From positions 75,793,501-75,857,500 of the forward strand of contig CM075652.1 of NCBI GenBank assembly GCA_037953625.1: DNA of 64,000 bases. Direction: 5' to 3'. The number at the start of each line of letters is the position of its first letter. Position 1 is the first letter of the stretch. Source of the DNA: Crotalaria pallida. Lineage: Eukaryota; Streptophyta; Magnoliopsida; Fabales; Fabaceae. Positions 12,557 through 23,428 of the stretch are shown piece after piece. The notes beneath the pieces were generated by a model. That model did no database searches, was not told the origin of the DNA, and worked only from the letters and a program-made list of their open reading frames with translations. The translations under genes were made by a program, and so were the position numbers.

Positions 12557-12881
12557 ACTCGAGTAAATGGCAAAGTACTCGAGTGAATCGTGTTCAAAAT
12601 AAAGTAAATTTCATAAGAACACTCGAGTATTTTGTTTTTCCTACTCGAGTATCGGGCATGAACTGAGAATTGTTATAGGTCAAACACTCGAGTCATTCAA
12701 AGTCACTCGAGTATTCTGGAAAAGTCCAAGAACACTCGAGTAACTCATGAACTACTCGAGTAAATGGTTGAAATTAAAACCCAAATCCTCAGAAAGACAT
12801 GAACACTCGAGTAAGCTTAAGAACACTCGAGTAATCTGGAAAATCTCCAGAACACTCGAGTATTCTGAACTTTACTCGAGT
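12557..12881. promoter_or_regulatory. Array of six ACTCGAGT palindrome pairs (element B 5' LTR)
   Basis: Twelve ACTCGAGT copies occur as six pairs with start-to-start periods of 20, 22, 19, 20, 20 and 20 bp, while the gaps between pairs vary. Spacer sequences are unlike one another, so this is not an ordinary tandem repeat. Each pair could bind a dimeric protein about two helical turns apart or fold as a short hairpin in RNA. The 3' LTR has the same array at 20775-21099 with one site mutated (ACTCTAGT). Function unknown. Confidence 0.7.
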
Positions 12882-13110
12882 AAAATGCCCAGAATCTGAA
12901 AACATCATTTTAAATTCTAACTTAAGTAATTAAGGAATTATTAAAGGTAATTCAAGGGATCAAGACTTAGAGAAATTGATCAATACAATTCGATCGTTTG
13001 GTGACGATCCTTTTTGATAAAAATTAAGCCTAGGTGGCTAGTAAAGTATTAATCAATTTCCCCTAAATCTAAAATGCATTCATTCTGGAGTTTGGATGGT
13101 AGGACGTATT

Positions 13111-13340
13111 CATGTTCGATAAACATGAGGAGGGCCTCTGGGAGTGCCAATACGCTTGCTTGATGACACGTCGTTGACGTGGTCGGCTTTGTGGATGCCG
13201 ATATGGATATATCGTTTGGATGACGATCCGTTTGGATGACGGGATATGCTCGGGTGGCATGGATACCAAGCTTGTCGTGTACATTCTAGGTGAATGTACG
13301 AATTGTTGTATACCTAGGAATACAACGCACTGTGGAGTGC
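13111..13340 (+). other. Cluster of short perfect hairpins in element B LTR
   Basis: Seven inverted repeats follow each other: CATGTT/AACATG (13111-13127), CACGTC/GACGTG (13167-13181), CGATAT/ATATCG (13199-13214), CCGT/ACGG (13228-13242), GTACATTC/GAATGTAC (13279-13299), GTTGTAT/ATACAAC (13305-13326) and GCACT/AGTGC (13327-13340). Loops are 3-8 bases. The arms are unrelated to one another yet perfectly paired. The cluster lies upstream of the LTR ORF, as in element F. It probably acts as structured RNA (inference). Confidence 0.6.
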
Positions 13341-13596
13341 TGGGTTGTCAGGGATGGACGTCAGAGAGTGACTTAGAAAATGTGGAGATAAGTTGAGAGT
13401 TAAAGTCATGCATCATGTCATTCACCTAATGCAATTGATATACCTGAATTAAGTGTGAACATCCTATGTGCATCTGATACTTGCTAGATGCTAATTGTGA
13501 TTGTTATTAATTGATGCATTATTATCTTTCATATGTTGCATGATTTATTCTCTATTGATTATGTGAGTAGAATTGCTTACCCCTATGCCCTTGTAG

Positions 13597-14070
13597 GTGA
13601 TATCTCGCTACATTGCTTGCATCGAGATCCGGCCACTTCCTAGTGGCGTATGGATCTATGAGGACCATCGCGCGGTGTATGAGGGGGAGGTAGAGTTCAC
13701 ATTCTACCACCCTAATCCGCTGATGCGATTCCGTCCTCGTAGGTTTAGGATTCCCATCATATACACTATGCATGTACCCCCGTTTTATACTTATCATGGA
13801 CCACCTCCCATGCGACCAGCTCGCTCTTACCATAGCTTTCGTTTTCAACATATCCGCTCTCACCCTTTTTCTTCGAGAGTCGTCCGCGAGGAGACTCCCC
13901 TATCTGATCCGAGGAGCCCAGTCAGGGTTTCACCATCACCTGACCCGATACCCAGTGGTAGGGTACACTCTCCTTCGGATGAGATCGAGGAGGATTCGGT
14001 GGAGGACGAGAGTGGGAGCGAGCCTGTCGTGCATTCTACTGGGAGTGACTGGAGGGACGACGATCCCTAG
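13597..14070 (+). CDS. LTR-encoded ORF of element B, 5' LTR copy (unknown conserved protein)
   Basis: The frame of about 157 codons opens at GTG right after an acceptor-like TAG. The 3' LTR copy starts GTGATG, and here that ATG is ATA, so this copy lacks its likely start. The N-terminal 80 residues (RYIACIEIRPLPSGVW, YHPNPL, IYTMHVPPFYTY) closely match the ORF in element F. The C-terminal half is Ser/Pro/Asp/Glu-rich and acidic. No signal peptide, membrane segment or known motif is visible. Between B and F I counted about 28 synonymous and 17 replacement codon differences over the first 75 codons, which suggests selection on the protein. I do not recognise the family. Confidence 0.55.
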   Translation: MISRYIACIEIRPLPSGVWIYEDHRAVYEGEVEFTFYHPNPLMRFRPRRFRIPIIYTMHVPPFYTYHGPPPMRPARSYHSFRFQHIRSHPFSSRVVREETPLSDPRSPVRVSPSPDPIPSGRVHSPSDEIEEDSVEDESGSEPVVHSTGSDWRDDDP

Positions 14071-14790
14071 GTACATGTATATGGTGTATGGTGTGGATCT
14101 GAGGATCCGGTGTGTGGAGGAGATGTGCTGCTGCTGCTGTGATGATGATGCTACTACCTTATTACCTATGTTTTTGGGAGACTACTGCTGCTACTACTAC
14201 TGCATCTGATGCTGATGGATCTACATGACTATCCCTGGGGTTGTATTTTGGTTATATATATATAGTGTACATATGTTTTACTCTAGGGTTATAGTATCAT
14301 GGTAATGTAGATCTGTTTATATGGACTTGTTATATTTTGGAACTTGGTGACTTATCTCATGGACTATGTATCTATGACTCTTTCATATATATGAAAATCT
14401 ATGTTTATATTATATCGGTTGCATAGTCCAGTAATTTCCGCTTACTCTGATTTAACTTATAAAAGAGCTCGGCTATAAGTATTAATTGATGGTATCAGTT
14501 TTATTGAACAAAGTATGGGTAGCTTCAATTGATTGTAAAATGTAAAGAAATTTCTAAAGAACGAATGTTATCCTGTTTGAGAAAAGGTTTTAGAAATCGC
14601 CGAACTCGATACAAGGGTTTTAAATGATTTTAGAAATTATTCTCCAAGAGTTCCATTTGATGAATTGTGCACCCACAATAAAGAAAATTTTATTTACCAT
14701 ATTTTCTTAGCGCACAAGTCCATATATTATCCAATAGAAAGTATAATTACTATATTATATTTGGGTAATCCGGAAGGGTGTCACACTTAG

Positions 14791-14802
14791 TGGTATCAGA
14801 GC
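14791..14802 (+). other. Element B primer-binding site (initiator tRNA-Met)
   Basis: TGGTATCAGAGC lies 5 bases after the 5' LTR end (14785). It is complementary to the 3' end of plant initiator tRNA-Met, the usual primer for chromoviruses. Confidence 0.92.
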
Positions 14803-15073
14803 AAAAGTCAGATCCTGTGGTAGTAGATGTGGTTCCAGAAAGGTAGCCATCAACATCAAGAAGGTATCTCCAAAGCGCTTATTACCTTGAATGCTGTTAT
14901 TTTGATTGTTAAAGGTTTGAATACCTTGAATTGTTTGTTTCTGTCTCTTTTGAGTACAAGACGCAATTGATTGTAGATCTAATAAGCTTAGGATAGAGCC
15001 TTAGGATAGGTGGTGTAATGGAAGTTTCTCTAGTTCAACATATGTGACCGTAAGCCCATAGCGCAGGTCTAAT

Positions 15074-18000
15074 ATGGCAACTAGAAACCAAAATCACACC
15101 AACGCGATGTTGGAGCGAATCACCACGGTATTGGAAGCTATGCAAAGGCAGTCTCAGCAACCATCTCAACCGGCTAATCCGCCTCATCAGTGTAATATGG
15201 GAAACACTGAGGCGAAGACTCTGGCTGATTTTAGAAGTTGTAACCCGCCAAAGTTTGAAGGAGGATTTAAACCGGAAGAGGCCAACAAATGGATTCACAC
15301 TATGGACAAGATTTTGAGAACGTTGGAATGTTCGAATGCTCAGAAGGTGGCATATGCAACCTATATGCTGGAGGATGAGGCTGAGAACTGGTGGAATCAC
15401 ACCATGCAGCTTTTACAATATGAAGGAAGGGAGATAAGTTGGGGAGTATTTATGGAGAAGTTTCTCCAGAAATATTTTCCTGAAGATCTGAGAAGGAAAA
15501 AGGAGGTGGAGTTCCTGCAGTTGAAGCAAGGGAACATGAGTGTGGGCAAGTACGCGGCAAAGTTTGAAGAGCTGATGAAGTACTCTCCATATTACCAGAA
15601 CAACCCAAACGAGAGGAGCAAGTGCATCAAGTTTGAAGGTGGATTGAGGCCAAAGTTGAAGTCAATTTTCAGCTATCAGCGGATTCAAAGTTTCCCTGCA
15701 TTGGTAGATATGTGTAGGATGTATGAAGATGATACCAAGGCTGAGGAGGTGCAAGTTGTGGAAAAGAAGGACAATCAAGGATATGGACCACAGAGACGAA
15801 AGGGTTTCAATAATAGAGGTAAAGGTCCATATGATCGCAGAGGGAAAGGCAAGGGTAAAGTTGGTGGTTCTGAGGGAAGAAATTATCGGAGCGAAGCTCC
15901 ATTCTGCGACAAGTGCAAACGCAACCATTATGGTCGTGTTTGCTGGGGAACAAGTGGATGTTTCAATTGTGGAAAGCCGGGGCATTTTGCGAGAGATTGC
16001 AAGGAGCCAGCCAAGGCCAATTCAAGAGGAGTTGCAGATAGACCGGTGACTCAAGGAAGGGTCTTCACCCTTAGTGGTGTCGAAGCGAATCGATCCTCTG
16101 ATCTGGTGCAAGGTAAATACTTGCTTAATGGTCAGTTTTGCCATGTTTTGTTTGACTCCGGTGCAACGCATTCATTTGTTTCATATGAATGTGTAAACCG
16201 CTTAGGCTTGATTGTGTCTGAAATGCCTTATGTTCTTAAGGTAGAAACCCCTACCAATGCTCCTGTAATTGTTTCTAGAGCATGTCTTAACTGTTGTATA
16301 GAAGTGTTAGGACAAACCTCTAAAGTAGATTTGATCTGCTTACCCTTAGTACAATTGGATGTGATCTTGGGAATGGACTGGTTAAGTCAAAACCAAGTGA
16401 TCATTGATTGTGATAGAAGACTCGTGACCTATAGAAACCCAAAACCCTCTGGTTACATATGTCTGTTCAACACCGAGGTGGGAGAAAGTGGTCCGAGGAT
16501 GGAAGAGATCCCTGTTGTCAGAGATTTCCCGGAAGTTTTTGCTGACGAGATTCCTGGTTTGCCACCAAGAAGAGAGATAGAATTTGGCATCGATCTCGTT
16601 CCGGGAGCTGGTCCCATTTCTATCGCTCCCTATAGAATGGCACCACCGGAAATGGCGGAAATGAAGAAGCAAATTGAGGAGTTGCTGCAGAAACAGATGA
16701 TTCGACCAAGCGTGTCACCTTGGGGTGCTCCTGTCTTATTCGTCAAGAAGAAAGATGGTAGCATGAGGATGTGCATCGACTACCGACAACTTAATAAGGT
16801 CACCATCAAGAACAAGTATCCGTTGCCACGAATAGATGACCTTATGGATCAAGTGCGTGGGGCTTCAGTATTTTCCAAGATTGATTTGAGGTCGGGGTAC
16901 CATCAGATCAGAATTAGAGAAGAGGATATTTCTAAGACTGCATTTCGATCTCGATACGGACATTATGAGTATGTTGTGATGCCGTTCGGATTGACTAATG
17001 CACCAGCTATCTTCATGGACTACATGAATCGAATCTTTAGACCTTATTTAGATTCATTCGTGGTTGTGTTCATTGATGATATTCTGATCTACTCTAAGAG
17101 CCCGAAGGAGCATGCTGAACACTTGAAGATAGTGTTAAGCATCTTGAAGGAGAAGCAGCTATACGCCAAACTTACAAAGTGTGAGTTCTGGCTGAAGGAG
17201 ATTAAATTTTTGGGGCATGTGATTTCAGATAAAGGGATAGCAGTTGATCCAACGAAAGTAAGTTCGGTTTTGCAATGGAAGCAACCAAAGTCGGCCACGG
17301 AAGTCAGAAGTTTTCTTGGTTTGGCTGGGTATTATAGAAGGTTCATCGAAGGTTTCTCGAAGATTGCACTGCCTCTGACGAAGTTGACAAGGAAAGATCA
17401 ACCATTCCTATGGGATAAGAAGTGTGAGAGAAGTTTTCGGGAGTTGAAGGAAAGGTTGACATCGTCTCCTGTATTGGTGTTGCCCGATACACAGAAGAGT
17501 TTCGATGTGTATTGTGACGCGTCGAAACAAGGTCTTGGGTGTGTCTTGATGCAAGATGGGCAAGTTGTCGCTTACGCTTCGAGACAGCTAAAAGTTCATG
17601 AGATGAACTATCCAACTCATGATCTGGAGTTGGCAGCTGTGGTGTTTGCCTTAAAGATTTGGAGGCACTATCTCTATGGCACTACGTTCCGGGTGTTTAG
17701 TGACCATAAGAGTTTAAAGTACCTCTTTGATCAAAAGGAGTTGAATATGAGGCAACGCCGATGGATGGAGTTTTTGAAGGATTATGAGTTTGACCTCCAT
17801 TACCATCCTGGGAAGGCTAACGTTGTGGCGGACGCATTGAGTAGAAAGGCAATGAATATCAGTGCAATGATGGTTAGAGAAGTTGCACTGATAGAGGAGT
17901 TTCGGGATTTAAATTTGACGATGCAAGTGGAGCCGACGAGTATCAAGTTGGGGATGTTGCAAATTGCTAATGAATTCCTGCAAAGGATTCGAGAATTGCA

Positions 18001-19408
18001 ACACAAGGATGAGAAACTTATGGAGAAGAAGAGGTTAATGCAAGAAGGTAAGGAGTTAGAATTCCAAGAAGGGAAGGATGGAATCCTGCGTTTTAGAATG
18101 AGGATTTGTATTCCGGATAATTTGGAAGTAAGGAGAATGATTCTGGATGAAGCGCATAAGAGCAAGATGAGTATGCATCCAGGAGCCACCAAGATGTATC
18201 AGGATTTGAAGAAATTATTTTGGTGGCCGGGACTGAAGAAGGACGTAGCTGAGTATGTGGCGTGCTGTTTGGTGTGTCAAAAGGCGAAGGTAGAACACCA
18301 AAGGCCAGGAGGAGAGTTGTTTTCTTTAGAAGTTCCTGTATGAAAGTGGGATAGCATCTCGATGGATTTTGTGTCGGGATTGCCAAGGACGTCTACTGGT
18401 GATGATGCAATCTGGGTGATCATGGATCGGTTGACCAAGTCAGCGCATTTCATTCCAGTGAATATGCGCTACTCATTTGAAAAGCTCACTCAGTTGTATA
18501 TCAAGGAAGTTGTTCGTCTTCATTGGATACCATCAAGTATTGTGTCTGATCGCGATCCAAGTTTCACGTCGAAGTTCTGGCAAGATCTACACAGAGCCTT
18601 GGGTTCAAGATTGAAGTTAAGCTCTGCATACCACCCTCAGACTGATGGTCAGACGGAAAGAACTATTCAGTCATTGGAAGACATTCTGCGAGCTTGTGCA
18701 CTGGAAGAACAAGGGAATTGGGAGAAAATGTTGCCACTCGTGGAATTCACTTACAACAATAGTTATCACACGAGTATTGGAATGGCATCATTTGAAGCTC
18801 TGTATGGAAAAAAGTGTCAGACGCCGTTATGCTGGTTTCAAGTGGGGGAGAATTCTCTGATTGGACCAGATATTGTGCAAGAGACCACGGAACAGATCAA
18901 AATGATACAAGAGAAGATGAGGGCAGCTCAGAGTAGGCAGAAAAGCTATGCTGATAGAAGGAGAAAAACCTTAGAGTTTGCTGAAGGAGACCACGTGTTC
19001 ATTAGAATAATACCAACCAAAGGTGTTAGTAGAGCCTTGAAAACCCAGAAACTATCGCCTAAGTTTATTGGTCCCTATCAAATTCTCAAAAGAATCGGTC
19101 CAGTAGCTTATCAATTAGCTTTGCCTCCGTCATTAGCTAACCTCCATAATGTATTCCATGTGTCTCAATTGAAGAAATATGTCCATGATCCCACCATTGT
19201 CCTTAGAATCCAACCGGATGACTTAGAAATTCATGACAACCTAACCTTCAAAGCTGTGCCAGTTCGCATCGAAGATCGGAGAATCAAGCAGCTGAGAGGG
19301 AAGGATATTCATCTGGTCAAAGTTGTCTGGGTTTGTGGAGATGTAATAGAATCCTCTTGGGAGTTAGAAAATAAGATGCGTCAGGATTATCCTGACTTGT
19401 TTGTATGA
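15074..19408 (+). pseudogene. Element B Gag-Pol polyprotein with chromodomain, one nonsense codon
   Basis: A single frame of 1445 codons from ATG (MATRNQNH) to TGA-free end DLFV, broken once by TGA at 18341-18343. Domains in order: Gag core (residues about 40-230, [11 protein letters not shown] to KFEGGLRP), a CCHC knuckle at 296-309 ([14 protein letters not shown]), aspartic protease DSG at 361-363, reverse transcriptase with FIDD at 666-669, RNase H ([10 protein letters not shown], about 812), integrase HHCC from about 1034, then the break, then integrase core (MDFVSGLP, SDRDPSF, TDGQTERT) and a C-terminal chromodomain (KVVWVCGDVIESSWELENKM). The broken codon is a Trp codon in element F, so it is a G-to-A nonsense change. 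Integrase would be truncated before its catalytic core. Confidence 0.93.
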
Positions 19409-19436
19409 GTTGAATTTCGGGGACGAAATTCCTTGT

Positions 19437-19450
19437 AAGTGGGGGAGTAG
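19437..19450 (+). other. Element B polypurine tract
   Basis: AAGTGGGGGAGTAG directly abuts the 3' LTR. It follows a GGGGACGAAATTCCTT block that is also present before the element F tract. Confidence 0.85.
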
Positions 19451-22400
19451 TGTAACACCCCAAAATTTTAATCCCCGATTAATGAAATGTTAATTATAAT
19501 TTAATTATAATTAATAGTCTCCAAATTAATCCTTGATTAAAATATGTGTGTATATAATTAGCTTGCACGTGAGAAATTATTTAATAAATAATTTAAATGC
19601 CTAAAATGTATATTTTGCATATTAGTCCCTGGGTTGGGACCTAGAAGCAATTATAGGAAAGGTTTTGGAGAGAAAGTAAATAAAATAATTATTTTTCAAA
19701 ATCTGGGCGAATTACTCGAGTATTACTCAGAATACTCGAGTAATCTGGGTCAAACTGCACGAGTTAGTGCGTTTGATGAGTCACAGCCAACGATTCCTTT
19801 CGTTGACACGAAAACGTCTTCAAGCCACCTCCATGGCAGTCGTGTCGCGACGCATGATGCCTCTCTATGCCTATAAAAGCTCATCTTCAACCCTTAGCCA
19901 AGAATTTTGCTTAACTTTGTTGAAATTGAAGAAGTTAGGGTTTCTGAGTTGTGAGCTTCGATTCTCTTTCTCTACATTGATTTGAAACACAAACCAAACA
20001 CGAATACAAAGCTTACATCTTGAGCTTTGTATAGAGAGTGAAAACGTGAGATTTGAGTGAGTAAGCTAAGAGAATTGAAGAATTGAAGTGAAGCTGTTCT
20101 TGCTCGAGTTGGTGTCTGGAGCTTACTTTGATCATCGATTTCGGTAAGCTCATGAATCCCTGAGTCTCAAACTTAATTCCTTTAGTTAGTTCATGTTGCA
20201 TAGAGTTAATAAATCTAATTTTCCCCAATTTAAATCTCTGTTCCATGTACAAACCAATTCCATTTTGGTATGGTACTCAAAATGCTCTGCTCATGGTTCT
20301 TGAAGTTGGTCTGAGGAGTTTGGAGTCTCTTTCTTGCCAAGTTTCGTTTGGAAAACATCTGAGAGGTAAGGGGAAGTAATTATATTCACTAGATAGAGTT
20401 TGAAATCCATTAAATGTGTTAGAGAGCCACCAAGAGGCTCTAAGGGCTTAGATTCTATAGGAACTTTGGTTTGGAGACCAATCCATGCTCTAAATCTGTA
20501 TTGAGCAAGTTTGTTATCATGTATGTGAACCTGAATGAGCTTTGTTTCATGAAGATTATGCTTATTGTGTGATTTGAGGTATTGAGTTGTTAAAATGCCT
20601 TTTTGTGCATAATCAATGATTTCTCTGTCAATTCTGTGTTTTGAATTGAAATAAGTGTTGTAACATGTTTGATTAATGATATGTTAACTCTGTTGATCCC
20701 TGAATTGGACTTAAATTGAGTAGAAATGAAAATGGCATGTTAAAACCAGTTTTCAATACTGTCAGTTGCGGAACACTCGAGTAAATGGCAAAGTACTCGA
20801 GTGAATCGTGTTCAAAATAAAGTAAATTTCATAAGAACACTCGAGTATTTTGTTTTTCCTACTCGAGTATCGGGCATGAACTGAGAATTGTTATAGGTCA
20901 AACACTCGAGTCATTCAAAGTCACTCGAGTATTCTGGAAAAGTCCAAGAACACTCGAGTAACTCATGAACTACTCTAGTAAATGGTTGAAATTAAAACCC
21001 AAATCCTCAGAAAGACATGAACACTCGAGTAAGCTTAAGAACACTCGAGTAATCTGGAAAATCTCCAGAACACTCGAGTATTCTGAACTTTACTCGAGTA
21101 AAATGCCCAGAATCTGAAAACATCATTTTAAATTCTAACTTAAGTAATTAAGGAATTATTAAAGGTAATTCAAGGGATCAAGACTTAGAGAAATTGATCA
21201 ATACAATTCGATCGTTTGGTGACGATCCTTTTTGATAAAAATTAAGCCTAGGTGGCTAGTAAAGTATTAATCAATTTCCCCTAAGTCTAAAATGCATTCA
21301 TTCTGGAGTTTGGATGGTAGGACGTATTCATGTTCGATAAACATGAGGAGGGCCTCTGGGAGTGCCAATACGCTTGCTTGATGACACGTCGTTGACGTGG
21401 TCGGCTTTGTGGATGCCGATATGGATATATCGTTTGGATGACGATCCGTTTGGATGACGGGATATGCTCGGGTGGCATGGATACCAAGCTTGTCGGGTAC
21501 ATTCTAGGTGAATGTACGAATTGTTGTATACCTAGGAATACAACGCACTGTGGAGTGCTGGGTTGTCAGGGATGGACGTCAAAGAGTGACTTAGAAAATG
21601 TGGAGATAAGTTGAGAGTTAAAGTCATGCATCATGTCATTCACCTAATGCAATTGATATACCTGAATTAAGTGTGAACATCCTATGTGCATCTGATACTT
21701 GCTAGATGCTAATTGTGATTGTTATTAATTGATGCATTATTATCTTTCATATGTTGCATGATTTATTCTCTATTGATTATGTGAGTAGAATTGCTTACCC
21801 CTATGCCCTTGTAGGTGATGTCTCGCTACATTGCTTGCATCGAGATCCGGCCACTTCCTAGTGGCGTATGGATCTATGAGGACCATCGCGCGGTGTATGA
21901 GGGGGAGGTAGAGTTCACATTCTACCACCCTAATCCGCTGATGCGATTCCGTCCTCGTAGGTTTAGGATTCCCATCATATACACTATGCATGTACCCCCG
22001 TTTTATACTTATCATGGACCACCTCCCATGCGACCAGCTCGCTCTTACCATAGCTTTCGTTTTCAACCTACCCGCTCTCACCCTTTTTCTTCGAGAGTCG
22101 TCCGCGAGGAGACTCCCCTATCTGATCCAAGGAGCCCAGTCAGGGTTTCACCATCACCTGACCCGGTACCCAGTGGTAGGGTACACTCTCCTTCGGATGA
22201 GATCGAGGAGGATCCGGTGGAGGACGAGAGTGGGAGCGAGCCTGTCGTGCATTCTACTGGGAGTGACTGGAGGGACGACGATCCCTAGGTACATGTATAT
22301 GGTGTATGGTGTGGATCTGAGGATCCGGTGTGTGGAGGAGATGTGCTGCTGCTGCTGTGATGATGATGCTACTACCTTATTACCTATGTTTTTGGGAGAC

Positions 22401-23003
22401 TACTGCTGCTACTACTACTGCATCTGATGCTGATGGATCTACATGACTATCCCTGGGGTTGTATTTTGGTTATATATATATAGTGTACATATGTTTTACT
22501 CTAGGGTTATAGTATCATGGTAATGTAGATCTGTTTATATGGACTTGTTATATTTTGGAACTTGGTGACTTATCTCATGGACTATGTATCTATGACTCTT
22601 TCATATATATGAAAATCTATGTTTATATTATATCGGTTGCATAGTCCAGTAATTTCCGCTTACTCTGATTTAACTTATAAAAGAGCTCGGCTATAAGTAT
22701 TAATTGATGGTATCAGTTTTATTGAACAAAGTATGGGTAGCTTCAATTGATTGTAAAATGTAAAGAAATTTCTAAAGAACGAATGTTATCCTGTTTGAGA
22801 AAAGGTTTTAGAAATCGCCGAACTCGATACAAGGGTTTTAAATGATTTTAGAAATTATTCTCCAAGAGTTCCATTTGATGAATTGTGCACCCACAATAAA
22901 GAAAATTTTATTTACCATATTTTCTTAGCGCACAAGTCCATATATTATCCAATAGAAAGTATAATTACTATATTATATTTGGGTAATCCGGAAGGGTGTC
23001 ACA
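19451..23003 (+). repeat. Element B 3' LTR (uninterrupted)
   Basis: A 3553-bp copy running from TGTAACACC to GGGTGTCACA and followed by the GGCTT duplication. It shows the state of the LTR before A inserted and has a single TATA box near 19870. Palindrome pairs are at about 19714-19741 and 20775-21099, and the ORF is at 21818-22288. Confidence 0.95.
21818..22288 (+). CDS. LTR-encoded ORF of element B, 3' LTR copy (intact, ATG start)
   Basis: A 156-residue frame from ATG (MSRYIACIEI) to a TAG, right after the acceptor-like GTAG|GTG. It has a conserved N-terminal region (IEIRPLPSGVW, EGEVEFTFYHPNPL, RFRIPIIYTMHVPPFY) followed by an acidic tail (DEIEEDPVEDESGSEP). The element F version is collinear over the whole length, including TRSHP, EETP and the acidic tail. 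The role is unknown; an accessory or RNA-binding protein is a guess only. It would be expressed from a spliced LTR transcript if the flanking sites are used. Confidence 0.55.
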   Translation: MSRYIACIEIRPLPSGVWIYEDHRAVYEGEVEFTFYHPNPLMRFRPRRFRIPIIYTMHVPPFYTYHGPPPMRPARSYHSFRFQPTRSHPFSSRVVREETPLSDPRSPVRVSPSPDPVPSGRVHSPSDEIEEDPVEDESGSEPVVHSTGSDWRDDDP

Positions 23004-23117
23004 GGCTTGGATAAAGATTTTCATTCTAACTTTCCAATAAGCGTATCCCTCACCATTAAATAGTGGAGGACGACTTATCGAAGCACCTTCACCACCAAAG
23101 GGATTCATGGAACCCAT
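23004..23117 (-). pseudogene. Element C gag, N-terminal part
   Basis: Starts at ATG 23117 (MGSMNPFGGEGASI) and runs through [17 protein letters not shown] to the B insertion. The remaining Gag continues at 1164 downward. The start follows the primer site by about 60 bases and matches the start of element E's Gag ([15 protein letters not shown]). Confidence 0.85.
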
Positions 23118-23175
23118 TGCGATTTTCTTAAAGGATCTTTACGAAAAAGCTCTTATGCTCGTGTCTTTCGACCGA

Positions 23176-23187
23176 GCTCTGATACCA
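23176..23187 (-). other. Element C primer-binding site (initiator tRNA-Met)
   Basis: On the minus strand TGGTATCAGAGC, two bases from the LTR end (23190). Confidence 0.9.
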
Positions 23188-23345
23188 ATTGAGGAAACCG
23201 CAATTGGTGGGTGACACAACTAAGGAACCCTAGGAGAACACCTAGAAGGGGGGGTTGAATAGGTGTAAAAGAAACCTTGAAAGATTTTCGAATGAAATGA
23301 ATCGAAACAATCAAAACAAATGATTTTTGCAAATTCTTCAGCACT

Positions 23346-23428
23346 TAATCGATTAAACTGAACTTTAATCGATTAAGACCAGAAAAATCAAATTAACTTA
23401 ATCGATTATGAATATGCTTAATCGATTA
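23346..23428. promoter_or_regulatory. Two TAATCGATTA palindrome pairs in element C LTR (transcribed side)
   Basis: TAATCGATTA occurs four times as two pairs, each with a 20-bp period. The first pair extends to a 13-bp perfect stem (CTTAATCGATTAA / TTAATCGATTAAG). Same architecture as in B, E and F but with a different hexamer. Confidence 0.65.

Larger units (their letters stand above)
12148..13596 (+). other. Candidate LTR intron of element B (5' LTR copy)
   Basis: The donor-like GAG|GTAAGG is at 12147/12148, and the acceptor-like CCCTATGCCCTTGTAG|GTG, with a pyrimidine-rich lead, ends at 13596. Element F has a matching donor AAG|GTAAGG and acceptor CCCTGTTTAG|GTG in the same order, with a similar span (1449 versus 1499 bases), although most sequence between differs. 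The span contains the palindrome pairs and hairpin cluster. In the 3' LTR the same span is 20366-21814. Splicing is inferred from motifs only. Confidence 0.4.
1165..14785 (+). repeat. Element B 5' LTR, interrupted by element A (LTR parts 1165-1982 and 12059-14785)
   Basis: Both parts together align base for base with the uninterrupted 3' LTR at 19451-23003, apart from about 20 substitutions and one replaced patch near the TATA box. The uninterrupted copy reads straight through the insertion point (GGTATGGTACTCAAAATG near 20270), which proves that A entered here. In order the LTR holds a U3 palindrome pair (1428-1455), TATA boxes (about 1520 and 1575), a donor-like site (12148), an array of six palindrome pairs (12557-12881), a hairpin cluster (13111-13340), an acceptor-like site (13596) and an ORF (13597-14070). 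Confidence 0.93.
1165..23003 (+). mobile_element. Element B: Tekay-type (chromovirus) Ty3/gypsy retrotransposon containing element A
   Basis: The element has LTRs of about 3.55 kb running from TGTAACACC to GTCACA, a 5-bp TSD GGCTT, an initiator-Met primer site, one gag-pol frame with a C-terminal chromodomain, and a purine tract before the 3' LTR. The order RT, RNase H, integrase and the chromodomain place it in the chromoviruses. Long LTRs and a TGTAACACC start fit the Tekay/Del group (family knowledge). Element A sits within its 5' LTR. The LTRs differ at roughly 20 positions over 3.5 kb by my reading, so it inserted recently, before A. One nonsense codon in integrase makes it unlikely to be autonomous. 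Confidence 0.93.

Noticed and set aside
12557..12881. Palindrome arrays as a CRISPR-like array
   Set aside because: Repeat core is only 8-10 bp, spacers are about 11-12 bp and pair gaps vary; the setting is a plant LTR with no cas genes.
13772..14209. Second plus-strand frame overlapping the B LTR ORF (145 codons)
   Set aside because: It is not conserved in element F, whereas the 157-codon frame is; the (CTG)n-rich end makes Cys/Asp runs by chance.
14791..14802. TGGTATCAGAGC strings as tRNA gene pieces
   Set aside because: Only the primer complement is present next to each LTR; no cloverleaf follows.
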